From the NCBI RefSeq assembly GCF_001659605.2, contig NC_035173.2, positions 10,497,065-10,561,064 of the forward strand: a stretch of DNA of 64,000 nucleotides, in the 5' to 3' direction. A program made the position numbers and the translations under genes. Positions 1 to 11,259 of the stretch are shown here, one piece after another; the first letter of the stretch is position 1, and every line of letters begins with the position of its first letter. Below the pieces are notes generated by a model. That model worked only from the letters and a program-made list of their open reading frames with translations, had not been told where the DNA came from and did not search any database. The DNA is from Manihot esculenta. Taxonomy: Eukaryota; Streptophyta; Magnoliopsida; Malpighiales; Euphorbiaceae.

Positions 1-1958
1 TCTTAAGTTCAAATCTCTTTGACTCAGGATGTATTGCAGGCTCTTATGATCTGTGAAGATCTCACATTTTACCCCGTAGAGGTAGTGCCTCCACATCTTG
101 AGTGCAAAGATTACTGCTGCCATCTCCAGGTCGTGTGTGGGGTAATTCAACTCATGCTTCTTCAGCTGCCTAGAAGCATAAGCAATCACCTTCTCATTCT
201 GCATCAGTACACAACCCAGTCCCACACGGGAAGCATCACAAAAGACTGTAAAGTCCTCATCACTAGATGGCAGAGCTAAAACTGGTGCTGATGTCAACCT
301 CTTCTTAAGCTCTTCAAAACTCTCCTCGCACTGGTCGGTCCACATAAACTTCTGATTCTTCCTGGTTAGTCTGGTCAGAGGAGCTGCTATCTTAGAGAAG
401 TCCTGAACGAACCTCCTGTAGTAACCTGCCAAACCCAAGAAACTTCTAATCTCTGTCACTGAAGTGGGTCTAGGCCAGTTAGCCACAGTTTCTGTCTTCT
501 TGGGGTCTACCTCTATCCCATTCTCTGACACTACATGCCCCAAGAACGAAATGCTCCTCAGCCAGAACTCACATTTAGAGAACTTGGCATACAAGCCATG
601 TTCCCTCAAAGTCTGCAAGACCAACCGCAGATGATGGGCATGCTCCTCTGCATTCCTGGAATACACTAAGATATCATCAATGAAGACAATAACGAAGTGA
701 TCCAGGTACTGGCTAAACACTCTGTTCATGAGATCCATGAATGCTGCAGGGGCGTTGGTTAACCCGAACGGCATTACAAGGAACTCAAAATGCCCATATC
801 TGGTCCTGAAGGCTGTCTTCGGCACATCTTCCTCCCTTATCCTTAACTGATGGTACCCCGATCTCAGATCTATTTTGGAGAAACAACCTGCTCCGGCTAG
901 CTGGTCGAATAGATCATCGATCCTTGGCAATGGGTACCTATTCTTGGTAGTGACTTTGTTCAACTGTCTGTAGTCGATACAAAGTCTAAGGGATCCATCC
1001 TTCTTTCTTACGAATAAAACTGGTGCACCCCACGGTGAAGTGCTCGGTCGGATGAAGCCCTTTTTCTACCAACTCTTGCAACTGTTCTTTCAATTCTTCA
1101 ATTCGGCTGGGGCCATCCTGTAAGGAGGGATAGAGATCGGTCTAGTTCCAGGCACCAACTCTATCTCGAACTCTATCTCCCTAGCAGGTGGTAAACCTGG
1201 AAGCTCATCTGGAAAGACATCCTGAAACTCTCGGACAACTGGCACCGAGGCCGGCTCCCTGACCTGACTATCTAGCTCTCTCACATGAGCCAAGTACCCC
1301 TGACATCCCTTCCTAAGCAACCTACGAGCCTGAAGAGCTGATATCAGACCTCTAGGTGTGCCCCTCTTGTCTCCTCTGAAGACGACCTCTGACCCGTTCT
1401 GATCTCTGAACCTGACTACCTTGTCCCTGCAGTCCAAGGTAGCACCATGGGTAGATAGCCAATCCATCCCTAGAATGACGTCAAAGTCTGTCAAATCTAG
1501 AACCACAAGGTCGGCGGAGAGGCATCTTCCCTCAATAAAAACTGGACTGTACTGGCAGACTGACACTGCCACTGACGGGTCACACTTGGGTCCACTGACC
1601 CATAGGGGACACTCTAACCCAGAGACTATCAGACCCAACCTCTCAACGGCTCTCGGAGCAATAAATGAATGAGATGCACCCGGGTCCATTAATGCATACA
1701 CATCAGAACACCCAATGACGAGATTACCTGACACCACGGTGTTGGATGTGTTAGCCTCCTGCTGTGTCATGGTGAAGATCCTGGCTGGAGCTGATGGACC
1801 TTCACCTCGGGAACCAGAAGAAGAGGCTGCCCCTCTCCCTCTACCTCTGCCACTGCCCTGAGTTGTGGCTGGAACTGCTGGCTGTGCCACACTACCAGAA
1901 GCTGTCTGCTGGGGCTGGCCCATAAAAGGCGCTCTAGGACAATCCCGAGCTATGTGTC
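1..1958 (-). pseudogene. Chromovirus A pol: protease, RT and RNase H (partial)
   Basis: Continuation of the gag-pol polyprotein after the solo-LTR insertion. From high to low coordinates it gives the last part of the second zinc knuckle (ARDCP), a Gly/Arg-rich linker (GRGRGRG), an aspartic protease with the DPGASHSF motif and ILGMDWL, then RT with IDYRQLN and catalytic FIDD (673-684), and the start of RNase H with an intact TDHKSL motif near position 20-45. A one-base deletion near 1090 creates an early stop, and a nearby one-base gain restores the frame in front of RT. With the split zinc knuckle this makes the copy non-coding as it stands. It ends at the window edge, so integrase is not visible. 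Confidence 0.88.
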
Positions 1959-4099
1959 TGTAACAGCCCGGAAACCGAACTGCCACCGGCACTAGGATCC
2001 AGATCGACTTAAGGTCGCCGGGATCCGTAGTAAGCCTGCTATTCTGTCTGTATACCTGTGAAATCCCATACATGATCATACATTTCTGTAAAAACATAAA
2101 ACTTTTCTTCATTCCAAGGCTTAACCTGTGCATGCACTCTCTCTGTTCTCTACTCATCCCTACTAGAGCTCCTCATGGCTCTAGGTGGATCACACTCAGA
2201 ATGTTAAGCCTGGTTTTGCTCATAAACATACAATAAGAAAGAAACATACATAAACTGATCATGTGACTCCACAAAGGGATTACAACTCTTCTAAGTCAAG
2301 CACTATGCTATACACTGTACATATACACTATCTCTTTACATTTACATGTCCACACTAGCTATTACACCACTCTGTACTCTTCCTGTACCCTGCTGAGTTC
2401 TCTCTGACCTCTGAACCTGCACAACTGGAGTTAGGGGAGAGGGATGAGCTACTATAGCCCAGTGAGTAGAATAGGCAAATAACAGGCGATAAAACATGCT
2501 CTCATGGAATGCAACACATAATCACATCACCTCGGCCGGACAGATCAAAACTCCCTCTATCTCATCTGGGGTACCGGAGTACCATGTGCCTGGTCCCCGT
2601 AGGGCTGTTCCAGGTCTTTGTGCCTGGTCCTCGTAAGGCTGTTCCAGGTCTTTCCTCTGAGGGCTAATGAATCCTCACGAAGTCCGTGCCGTCTCACATA
2701 AGCAATGTACAAGGAGCCATGCCAAGTACAAGGATACATGCAATGCGTCATAGTCGTGTTCACTAATGCACTCACCCTAAGCATATTCATGATGCATGAA
2801 GCATGAGAAAATATTCAGTTCTCATATTAAAACATTAAGTTAAATTCCACTCATCTTTAGTTATCTCTGAACTGACTCTGCAGGTTCTGACACTGGACTT
2901 ACTACTGACTTCCCTGATTCCTCTGGTCCGTACCTACACAGGTGGACTCAAATGAGGGACTAAACTCACTCACGAATATCTCTAAGAAACTCCCCAACAC
3001 CCCTCTAAACAAACCTAAAACCATCACATAAAACATGCAAAAGAAAGCTGGACAGGGTACTTTCGGCGGCAGGTTCGGCGGCCGAAACTCCTCTCCAGAG
3101 ACGAAACTCATGCATGTTCGGCGGCACCTTCGGCGGCCGAAGGTCTCGTCCAGAGACGAAACTCACACACTTTCGGCGGCCGAACTCCCTCTTTTGGCGG
3201 CCAAAAGGCTCTTGCTAAACCGAAAGCCTAGCTTTCGGGGGCAACCTTTGGCAGCCGAACTGCCTCCACAAGGGGTTCGGCGGCCGAACCGTCCTTCGGC
3301 GGCCGAACCTGGTTTTGCCCGAAGGACAGAACCCTGCTCTGTTTCATGCAAACTTTGCCCAAAAACCTACAAACATGCATATCAACTACTCCCAACTAGC
3401 ATATACGCCTATCTATGCACAAAGGGGTCTAAAACTACCCTAAAACCCCAAACAAACATAGCACATAACACTTAAACATGCTTGAACACCACAAATCACC
3501 AAAAACCTCACCTAAACCTAAACATGCATACTACCCATACAAACTTCATAAAACCTGTCAAAATCATCAAAGAAGCTCAGGATCTTCACTTACCTCTTAC
3601 ACAACTTGAGGATGAAGGATCCTAACGTGGAGATATGAAGAAAAGCTCTTCCAAAGCTCCAAGCTTCAAAACTTGGTTCTTTTGCTCAAAACCTTCATAA
3701 GTCACCAAAACTCTTAAAACTCTTGAAAGATTTGATGAAAATCATGGAAAACATGAAAGTCAACGTAGGAGAGGCTGAAACTCACCTCTGGCTGCAAGTG
3801 GAGGAGAAATAACCTCCTTCCACCGACCCTTGGCCCTTTTATAAGTGGCTGGCCAGACCACCTTCGGCAGCCGAACGTGAAGCCGCAACCATGCAATGTT
3901 CGGCGGCCGAAAGTGACCTTCGGCGGCCGAACCTTTGCATTTCTCCCTTGTTGCTTTGCTTTCAAAACTCAACTTCAAAACATGAAAACAAGTGAAAATA
4001 CCTTGGAAAACATATGCATTACCCTTCTCGAGGGTTCCGACACCCGAGATTCCACCGGACTACAGGAATTCCGATGCCGGACTCGAGCCGGGTATTACA
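1959..4099 (-). mobile_element. Solo LTR of the Tekay-like family, with 5 bp target duplication
   Basis: A 2141 bp LTR in minus orientation: on the plus strand it begins TGTAACAGCC and ends GGGTATTACA, so the termini are TG...CA. GTGTC occurs immediately before (1954-1958) and immediately after (4100-4104), a perfect 5 bp target site duplication, and no internal retrotransposon sequence is present. This is therefore a solo LTR left by LTR-LTR recombination. It lies inside the second zinc knuckle of element A. It carries two clusters of TTCGGCGGCCGAA words (about 3060-3325 and 3862-3930), a minus-strand TATAAAAG at 3844-3837, and a twice-repeated CCTGG-containing unit at about 2578-2660. Confidence 0.93.
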
Positions 4100-5461
4100 G
4101 TGTCCCTCCTGTCCACATCTGAAACATGCATTAGTCCCAGCTCGACACACTCCCCTGTGTGGTCTTCCACATCTCTGGCATTCTGTACCATCTGAGCCTG
4201 AGCTCGAGCCACCGCCAAATCCCAGACCGGATTTCAACTTGTTCCAAAACTTATTCTTCTTCGGCTTCTTGGTGGTACTGCTCCACCTCTTGCTGCCTGA
4301 AGCTGCTGCACTAAAAGAAGAAGAGCCTGGGGTCTTAACCCCTGAAGACTGGGTCACTGATTGCTTCACTGACCCCTCAACTATAGCACTTGCCTCCATT
4401 CTTCGAGCCATATCCACCACAGTGTGGAAACTTTCTCTCTCAGCTGACTGAACCAACGAGGAGTACCTGGAATGCAGCTTCATAACATATTTCTTGGCTT
4501 TCTTCGTATCTGAATCTAGAGCTTGCCCTGAAAAAGGCAATAGCTCCAAGAATTTATCCGTGAACTCCTCTACACTCATGTGCTCTGACTGCCTCAGTTG
4601 CTCAAACTCAATCATTTTCAGTTCTCTAGAACTGTCTGGAAAAGCCCATCCAGCGAACTCATTCGCAAATTCTTCCCATGTCATACCGTCTAGTCTCGGG
4701 TCCACATAACACTTGAACCATTCCCGTGCCTTCTTGCACTTTAAAGTGAACCCTGCCATCTGAATGGCCCTGCTGTCACTTGCCCCTAGCTCATCAGTTA
4801 TTGTCTTCACTACCCTCAGATACTCAAAGGGGTCATCCCCTGACTTGTATTTGGGAGCATCTAGCTTGAGGTAATCTGTCATTTTCACTTTGCTCCCATC
4901 GACTGAGCTAGGTCTAGGAGGTTGAGTAACTGGGGCTGCTGGTTCTGTAGGTGGTGGAGGTGGAGGTGCAGCATTCCCCGAGGTGGGGTTTGCCGAGTTA
5001 GGATAGAAGGGTGAGGGTGGATAAGCTGGGTACTGTGTGTAAGGTGGATAGAAAGGTGGATAAGGCATGTAGGTAGGGTAGGGGTTAAAGCTGGAGTAAT
5101 CCGATGTACCTCCCATCGGATACCCTGAACCCTGTGGGAAGGGTGGATAATGGGGTGGAAAACCAAACCCCGAGGCCTGAACGCCTCCCTGAGACTCCCC
5201 TGCCCCTTCTTCCTCCATGCTCACATCCAGGTTCCCATCCCTCCTCTGATCCTCTCCTGTGACCTCCCTCACATCCGAAGAACTTCCTCCTCTATCTGTC
5301 CCCCTTCTGCTAGCATCAAAAGACCTTCTAGGGTCCCTTGACACTCTCTCTCTGTTGGCTCTACAAGACATTGCCCTAGGCAATGTAGGAGGACGGGCGC
5401 TCGTGCCCTCATCCTCAGGTGGCACTCCAGTCAATCGCGCAGATCGACGAGTTCCTCTCAT
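4100..5461 (-). pseudogene. Chromovirus A gag, 5' part, split by solo LTR
   Basis: Retrotransposon capsid/nucleocapsid coding region. The start is the ATG at 5461 (MRGTRRSARL), chosen because the same N-terminus opens gag in elements C and D and because it follows the primer binding site by about 260 bp. It has a Pro/Tyr-rich segment, a capsid domain (KCKKAREWF, EFEQLRQ) and two CCHC knuckles: CQRCGRPHRGVC complete, and CFRCGQEGH whose final Cys lies beyond the insertion at 1958. Reading frame is open from start to the insertion point, so this copy was probably intact when the solo LTR's parent inserted. Confidence 0.9.
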
Positions 5462-5717
5462 CCTATTCTCTGAAAAACAGCTCATAACAAGCAAACATTA
5501 GCATCATATGGTTCATGTGGGCACACATGAACCCTCATCACATACATCACATAGCATAGCATATCCTCAATGCACATGTACAAAATCATGGCATTTCACA
5601 TCATCATACAAGACAGGACTCAACATCCTATCCTAGTGGACATGACCTTCCTATTGTGCTTGACCTTCTAGAACATCTATGAGCCCGACACTCTAGGTCC
5701 GACCATATGAACCTAGG

Positions 5718-5729
5718 GCTCTGATACCA
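5718..5729 (-). promoter_or_regulatory. Primer binding site of element A (initiator tRNA-Met)
   Basis: Minus-strand TGGTATCAGAGC starts four bases inside the 5' LTR edge at 5733. It is the standard plant complement to the 3' end of initiator tRNA-Met and fixes the orientation of the element and which LTR is the 5' one. Confidence 0.92.
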
Positions 5730-5732
5730 TTC

Positions 5733-7994
5733 TGTAACGACCCGGAAATCGGACCGCTACCGGCGCTAGGATCCAGATCGGCATAAGGCCGCCGGGAACC
5801 GTAGCAAGCCTGACATAACCTGTAATCCTGTTTAATCCCATACATGATCAACAATACTCATAAACCTGTAAACATTCTCATATAACAACCAAGCTCAACC
5901 TGTACATAAACATAAACATAACATAAACCTCCACTAGAGCCCTCATCAAAATGCTCCAATGGGGTATCTCATCATACATAAGCTTGGCTGAAACATAACC
6001 TCATATCTCATATCATAAAGACCATGTACATACAAGTGGGATTAACAATCTGTATTGGTCAAGCACAACTCTATCCTCAATATTCAAATTTACATAACAT
6101 AACTTAAAACACTTTTACATTACATCATAATACAATTGTCATGTCCACAATCTAACTGTTACAAAAAACATGCTTCAAAACTCTGGCTAACCTCCTGGTC
6201 TACCCTGTACCTACACATCTGGGGTTAGGGGAGAGGGGTGAGCTACAAAGCCCAGTGAGCAGAATAGTAAAACATTTAAAACATATGATAACATGAAATG
6301 CATCACATCACAGCTAATCACATCACGGATGGATTTGTCACCAATAGTCCCCTACATGGACCAACTGTGCCAGGGGCGTAGAATGGGCCTCACTGGTCTT
6401 TCTCTTACATAACATAACATAACATGGTCCAACTGTGCCAGGGGCGTAGAATGGGCCTCACTGGTCTTCCGTATCGTATCATCATCATCATAGCATAGGG
6501 GGACTAATGGATCATTCAACATCCATCCACATCATCAAACATAATATGCAATGCACATATTCGTGAGTCTAATGCAACACCCTATTATCTCATGGCATTT
6601 ATGATGCGTGAATCATGCTAAACTGATTTATTTATTTAAAAGCATAATAGTTATTCCACTCACCTCTGGCTGAAGCTCTACAGACTCTGAAGCAGCTATC
6701 TCACTGCTGAGGTCCTCGGTTCCTCGGGTCCGAACCTACACAGGTGGACTCCAATCAGGGACCAATCATACATAAACATAACTCTAATAAACTCCCCAAA
6801 AACCCCCTAAGAACATCAAGAAACAACTTCATAAAAACATGCAAGAAATGGCTGGACAGGGCACTTTCGGCGGCAGCTTCGGCGGCCGAAAGTCCCTCCA
6901 GAGCCGAAAGTCAGGCAGGTTCGGCGGCACCTTCGGCGGCCGAAACTCCCAGACAGAGGCGAAACTCATGCATGTTCGGCGGCACCTTCGGCGGCCGAAA
7001 GTCCCAGACAGAGACGAAAGTCTCTTTTCGGGGGCAACTTCGGCAGCCGAAAGGCCTGCCTCACCAGCCATGTTCGGCGGCCGAAAGTGCCTTCGGCTGC
7101 CGAACCTGGTTTCTGCCAAAGGGCAGAAACTTGGCTCCTTTGTGCATTTTCGCCTCCAAACTCACCAATCATGCATATACCTCAGTTAAATCATGCATAC
7201 AAGTTCCTAGGGGCCTCAAACAAACAATTGCCCCAACTACAACACTTCAAGCATACTCAAACATGCCACATTGTTCAAGAATCACATAAAACCTAACATT
7301 TGCTTAAAAACTCATACAACCCTATACATGCCATTCTACCCCATAAAATCACTTAAAACTTACTTAAAACACATGAGGAGCTTAAGATCGGCTCTTACCT
7401 CTTGAAGATCGAGAGGAAGACGACCTAAACTTGGAGATCCACGAAAATGAGCTCCTGAGTTCCCAAAGCTCCAAAACTTGTTTCAACAGTTCAAAACCTT
7501 CAATGCAAAGCTTAAAACTCAAGAAAAATGGTGGGGATTTGGAGGAAAAACATTAGATTTGCAAAGGGAAGGTCGGAAGCTTGCTGTGGCCGAAAATGGG
7601 AGAAAGCTCGCCCATTTCGGCTAAGTGCCCCTTTTATAGGCGGCTGGCCAGGCCACGTTCGGGGGCCGAATGTGCCTCCGCATCCATGAAATGTTCGGCG
7701 GCCGAACTTGACTTTCGGCGGCCGAACCTGGACTGCCCTCACTCATGCTTTCGGGGGCCTAACGTGCCTCCAAAACGCATGCACGTTCGGCGGCCGAACT
7801 TGACTTTCGGCGGCCGAACCTGGGTTTTCCTCCAAAGACTTTTCATGCAAAAACTCATTTAATTTCATACTTAAAACTATTAAAACATGAAAACATTTTT
7901 ATAAAACATGATTCTACCCTTCTAGAGATCTCCGACATCCGAGATTCCACCGGACGGTAGGAATTCCGATACCGGAGTCTAGCTGGGTATTACA
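5733..7994 (-). repeat. 5' LTR of chromovirus A
   Basis: 2262 bp, starting TGTAACGACC and ending GGGTATTACA on the plus strand. It shows the family architecture: a twice-repeated CCAGG...CTGGTC unit at about 6357-6466, a large cluster of TTCGGCGGCCGAA words at about 6860-7105, a second cluster at 7650-7820, and a TATAAAAG promoter element on the minus strand at 7638-7631. Apparent small reading frames rich in Gly-Gly-Arg and Ala-Ala-Glu in this LTR are just the CGG/CCG words read in several frames. Confidence 0.93.
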
Positions 7995-8111
7995 TCATGT
8001 ATGGGATTAAACAGGTTCACAGGATGTATGTTAGGCTTACTACGGGTCCCGGCGGCCTTAAGCCGATCTGGATCCTAGCGCCGGTAGCGGTCCGATTTTC
8101 GGGTCGTTACA
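7995..8111 (+). repeat. Terminal fragment of a chromovirus LTR in plus orientation
   Basis: Matches the last 115 bp or so of the element D LTR (about 61720-61836), including the CCGGCGGCCTTAAGCCGATC stretch and the GTCGTTACA terminus. It starts abruptly at the edge of element A, so element A inserted into this LTR and the rest of it must lie left of the window. Confidence 0.88.
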
Positions 8112-8314
8112 GAGTGATTTGGCCAGTTTCTGCGAGTGATTTGGGCAAATCACTTTGACCCAATCACTTTTCCAGCTTTTTCTTCACTTTTTCTCCAACT
8201 TTCCAATTTCTTCCTTTTCTGTAAAAACATAACAAAAACACAAATTAAGCTAGAAAAATGTGTAAATAAACAGTAATAAATATAATAAAAATGTGGCTAA
8301 ATTATGCTTAATCA
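8112..8314 (-). repeat. Fragment of an Athila-like LTR (relative of element E)
   Basis: In reverse complement it begins TGATTAAGCATAATTTAGCC and follows the first 200 bp or so of the element E LTR (52634 onward), including the CAAATCACT/AGTGATTTG words. It ends at 8314 where Ty1/copia gag sequence begins, so an E-family element inserted into the copia gag. More diverged from the two element E LTRs than those are from each other, so it is an older insertion. Confidence 0.85.
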
Positions 8315-8579
8315 AACTCATACCAGAGTGAACAAGGCTTATTCTATGATCCTAAGAATCGAAAAGCAGAGAGAAGCCCAAAGCGAAAAATCTGAAAACA
8401 GTGCAATAACAACAAAAGCTCTAGAAAACAATAGAGAGAGGGCGTGGAAAACTCAATACAAGAAGAAGGATGACAGAATATATACCTACTGCAAAGCTAC
8501 AGGGCATATAAAGGAAACTTGTTTCAAGCTTAACGGATATCCAGAATGGTTCAATGAACTTAAAATAGAAAAAGGTTAA
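8315..8579 (+). pseudogene. Ty1/copia gag fragment with zinc knuckle
   Basis: Reads VNKAYSMIL followed by a linker and a nucleocapsid knuckle YTYCKATGHIKETCFKLNGYP. In copia gag this knuckle is normally CX2CX4HX4C; the first Cys appears as Tyr here, so metal binding would be lost. The 5' end is cut by the inserted LTR fragment. The region 8580-8820 after it is copia-derived but not readable in one frame. Confidence 0.8.
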
Positions 8580-8819
8580 AGGGAAGAGCAGTGTTGTAGC
8601 CCACGTGTATGAAACACCCCTGAATTGTGATGACAACTATGTTCAAAACAAAACAGATTAGAATATGGGAACGTTGATGCAAGAAATGATGAAGTACATA
8701 AAGTATCACGGCCAAGGTACCACAAGTAGTAATGAGACTAATTGTGTGAATTACACTGGCTTTGCAGGTATGTCATCCCACTGTTACTCTGATGCCTATA
8801 AGACTAAAACTATGGGGGA

Positions 8820-9313
8820 ATAGATCATAGATACTGGTGCCACAGCTCATATGTGTAATGATTTATCTTTTTTTTTTCAAACCACAAAACTCTAACTAAA
8901 CCGAACTTTGTCACCTTATCCATGACAGCATGAAGGCCATCACCAAAATTAGAACAGTTTTCCTTAATCGCAACATGCAGCTATCAAATGTACTTTATAT
9001 ACCTACTTTTAAGCACAATCTGTTGTTTGTAAGTCAATTGACACAATCAGAAAAAATTTCCATACAATTTCTTCATAATCAATGCATTTTGCAGGACTTA
9101 ACGACTAAATATCCACTAGCTATTGGGAGGATGGACCAAGGATTATACAAATTAAATAAAGAATCATTTAGCCATCAAGGAAGCAATTTGAAGATAGTCA
9201 ACACAGCATTAGCATCTCATCAACAGCAAAACAAATATGAAGTATGGCACAGAAGATTGGGTCATGTATCCAGAAACAAGTTGTTGCATCTAAATGTAAT
9301 AAAGGCTAAATGA
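8820..9313 (+). pseudogene. Ty1/copia protease and gag-pre-integrase remnant
   Basis: The protease active-site motif DTGATAHMC is seen at about 8835-8861, directly after an in-frame TAG. From 8930 the reading frame gives LSNVLYIPTFKHNLLFVSQL and WHRRLGHVS, the typical gag-pre-integrase domain with its His residues. It ends at 9313; the integrase catalytic core that should follow is deleted. Confidence 0.82.
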
Positions 9314-10435
9314 TTTTGTGGCAGTTTCTGTATGTCATGATAATCCTGGTGTATCCCCTAAATATTATCTCAGGTAAACTCTCTAATGCATTACCTTGTT
9401 TCATTTCTGAACCTACCTTTACACCCCATTGCTTGAGTTTTGTGGCAAATGTATCTATGACTCATGAACCAAAGTCATATCCTCAAGCAAAAGAGGACAA
9501 CAAATGGGTGCAAGCTATGCAAAATGAACAAAGTGCCCTAGAGTTAAATAATACTTGGTACCTGACTACTCTACCGAAAGGAAAAAAGGGTCATTGCCTC
9601 TAAATGGGTTTACAAAATCAAATATAGACCAGATGGATCTGTTGACAGGTTTAAAGCTCGATTGCTGGCAAAAGATTTTAACAAACTACATGGGGTTGAT
9701 TACATTGATAACTTTTTTCCAGTAGCTAAACTAGTTACTGTGAGAATATTCATGACTATAGCCACTGCCAAGAATTGGCCAATACATCAGTTAGATGTTA
9801 ACAATGCCTATTTACATGGACATGTAGAAGAAGACCTATACATGCTACTTCCAGAAGGCTATGACAAAGCCAATCCAAGACAAGTATGCAAACTTATTAA
9901 GAGTATCTACGGCCTAAAACAAGCAGGGAGAATGTGGAACAAAGAGCTCACCAATTGTTTGAAGCAGTATGGGTTCAGCCAATCCTCCTTTGATCACTGC
10001 CTATTCACAAAATCACAAAAGGACAGTTTTTTAGCTTTACTTGTTTATGTGGATGATATACTCATAACAGGACAATCAGAAGAAGACATATCAGATGTAA
10101 AAACATACCTTGACAAACTCTTCACCATCAAAGATCTGGGGTATGTTAAATACTTTTTGGGATTGGAAGTTGCACGTTCTGAAGCCGATCTTTTCATTCA
10201 CCAAAAAAAATATGTGTTAGATATCCTTCAAGAAACAGGATTTATGCATGTTAACACGGCTGACTTCCCTTTACCACAAGGGCTTAAACTCGATAATACA
10301 ACTAGACCAATTTTGACAGACCCAGATAAATATCGAAAGCTAATAGGCAAGCTACTTTACCTCAGAGTTACCAGGTTGGACATTTCCTACGCAACACAGA
10401 ACCTTAGTCAGTTTATGCAGCAGCCACGACAATAA
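9314..10435 (+). pseudogene. Ty1/copia reverse transcriptase (pseudogene)
   Basis: The approach region (WVQAMQNEQSALELNNTW) runs to about 9590, where a one-base gain shifts the frame; RT then continues open to 10435 through SKWVYKIKY, FKARL, QLDVNNAYLHG, IYGLKQAG and the catalytic YVDD at 10046-10057, then SLIGKLLYL-like and TRLDISYA motifs. A stop at 10433-10435 cuts the link to RNase H. The catalytic Asp pair is intact, so the domain decayed mainly by frameshift. The first 150 bases (9314-9460) are junction sequence left by loss of integrase. Confidence 0.88.
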
Positions 10436-10945
10436 CACTAGGATACAATTCTCCACTTACTTCGATACTTAAAAGGCCATCCAACACGAGGTCTATTCTT
10501 TCCAGTCCAAAATAATTTCAAGATCCGAGCTTTCTTCGATGCAGATTGGGCTTCTTGCCCAATGACCAGAAAATCACTCACCGGCTACTGCATCTTTCTC
10601 GGTCAATCATTGATATCCTGGAAAATAAAAAAACAAAACATTGTTAGCAGGTCATCCGCAGAAGCCGAATACAGAAGTATGGCGGTAACAGTGTGTGAGC
10701 TTAAATGGATAACTTATCTATTAAATGACTTTTACGTAGAACCAAAGCTTCCTATCCCTCTGCACTACAACAATCAAGCAGCTCAACATTCGTACGCGAT
10801 CAACTCTCCCGAGGCTTCATTTCAACAGTGCATGTGCCCTCCCGACAACAGATCACCAGTTTGTTCACTAAATCCCTTAGCGCGGCGCACTTTCAAACCC
10901 TCCTGTCCAAGATGGGATTACCCAAAACTAAGGCATCTCCATCTT
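10436..10945 (+). pseudogene. Ty1/copia RNase H remnant
   Basis: Continues RT in a shifted frame: LRYLKG, then DADWASCPMTRKSLTGYC, SWKIKKQNIVSRSSAEAEYRSMA and CELKWI, the standard copia RNase H with its DADW and SSAEAEY acidic residues. The last part (FTKSL, FQTLLSKMGL) is in another frame near 10860-10920. Followed by a polypurine tract, TGTGGGGGGGA, at about 10945-10955. Confidence 0.85.
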
Positions 10946-10955
10946 GTGGGGGGGA

Positions 10956-11259
10956 CCGAAGCGATATAATATACTTGGTCCAAACGACACCGTGGAAGGA
11001 AAAAAGAAGTACGCCACCAAAGGAAGAAAATGACATCGTGCAAGATGATACAAAACGATGTCGTTTTATTTAAATTTGCAGTGTATCTTATAATCTTTCA
11101 GAACAGTGTAAAGAACCCTTAAGGTTGTTAAGGGTCTATTGAATTTTTGTTATCCAATATGTATATAAACACAATTATCAATCAATGCAAATAATCTAAT
11201 TTTCTCAAAATACAATTACTTTCTCAACTCTATTGCTAGTAGAGGCATATACTCCATCA
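10956..11259 (+). repeat. Degenerate 3' LTR of the Ty1/copia element
   Basis: Directly follows the polypurine tract and ends ACTCCATCA. It holds a near-palindrome AAAACGATGTCGTTTT at 11052-11067, a promoter-like TATATAAAC at about 11161-11169 and an oligo-T region. The leading TG is mutated. About 300 bp, a usual size for copia LTRs. Confidence 0.7.

Larger units (their letters stand above)
1..7994 (-). mobile_element. Ty3/gypsy chromovirus A (Tekay-like), 3' part cut by window edge
   Basis: Read on the minus strand the order is 5' LTR (7994 to 5733), an initiator-Met primer binding site, gag with two zinc knuckles, protease, then reverse transcriptase and RNase H running off the window at position 1. 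Gag and pol share one reading frame apart from local indels, as in Tekay/Del chromoviruses. A solo LTR of the same family interrupts gag at 1959-4099. The element sits inside a plus-strand LTR of its own family whose end remains at 7995-8111. Integrase, chromodomain and 3' LTR would lie left of the window, so the target duplication cannot be checked. Confidence 0.9.
8315..11259 (+). mobile_element. Decayed Ty1/copia retrotransposon, 3' two thirds
   Basis: Order gag, protease, gag-pre-integrase, RT, RNase H, 3' LTR is that of Ty1/copia. The integrase core is missing: gag-pre-integrase (to 9313) passes almost directly into the RT approach region. Several frameshifts and stops separate the domains. 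The 5' LTR and start of gag are absent because the E-type LTR fragment at 8112-8314 and the nest behind it interrupt the element. No target duplication can be checked. Confidence 0.88.

Noticed and set aside
3035..3475. Open frame rich in Gly-Gly-Arg, and similar frames at 6744-7289, 6839-7189, 22694-23053, 45686-45910
   Set aside because: They are the CGGCGGCCGAA words of the LTRs read in several frames on both strands; no conserved start, and frames differ between LTR copies.
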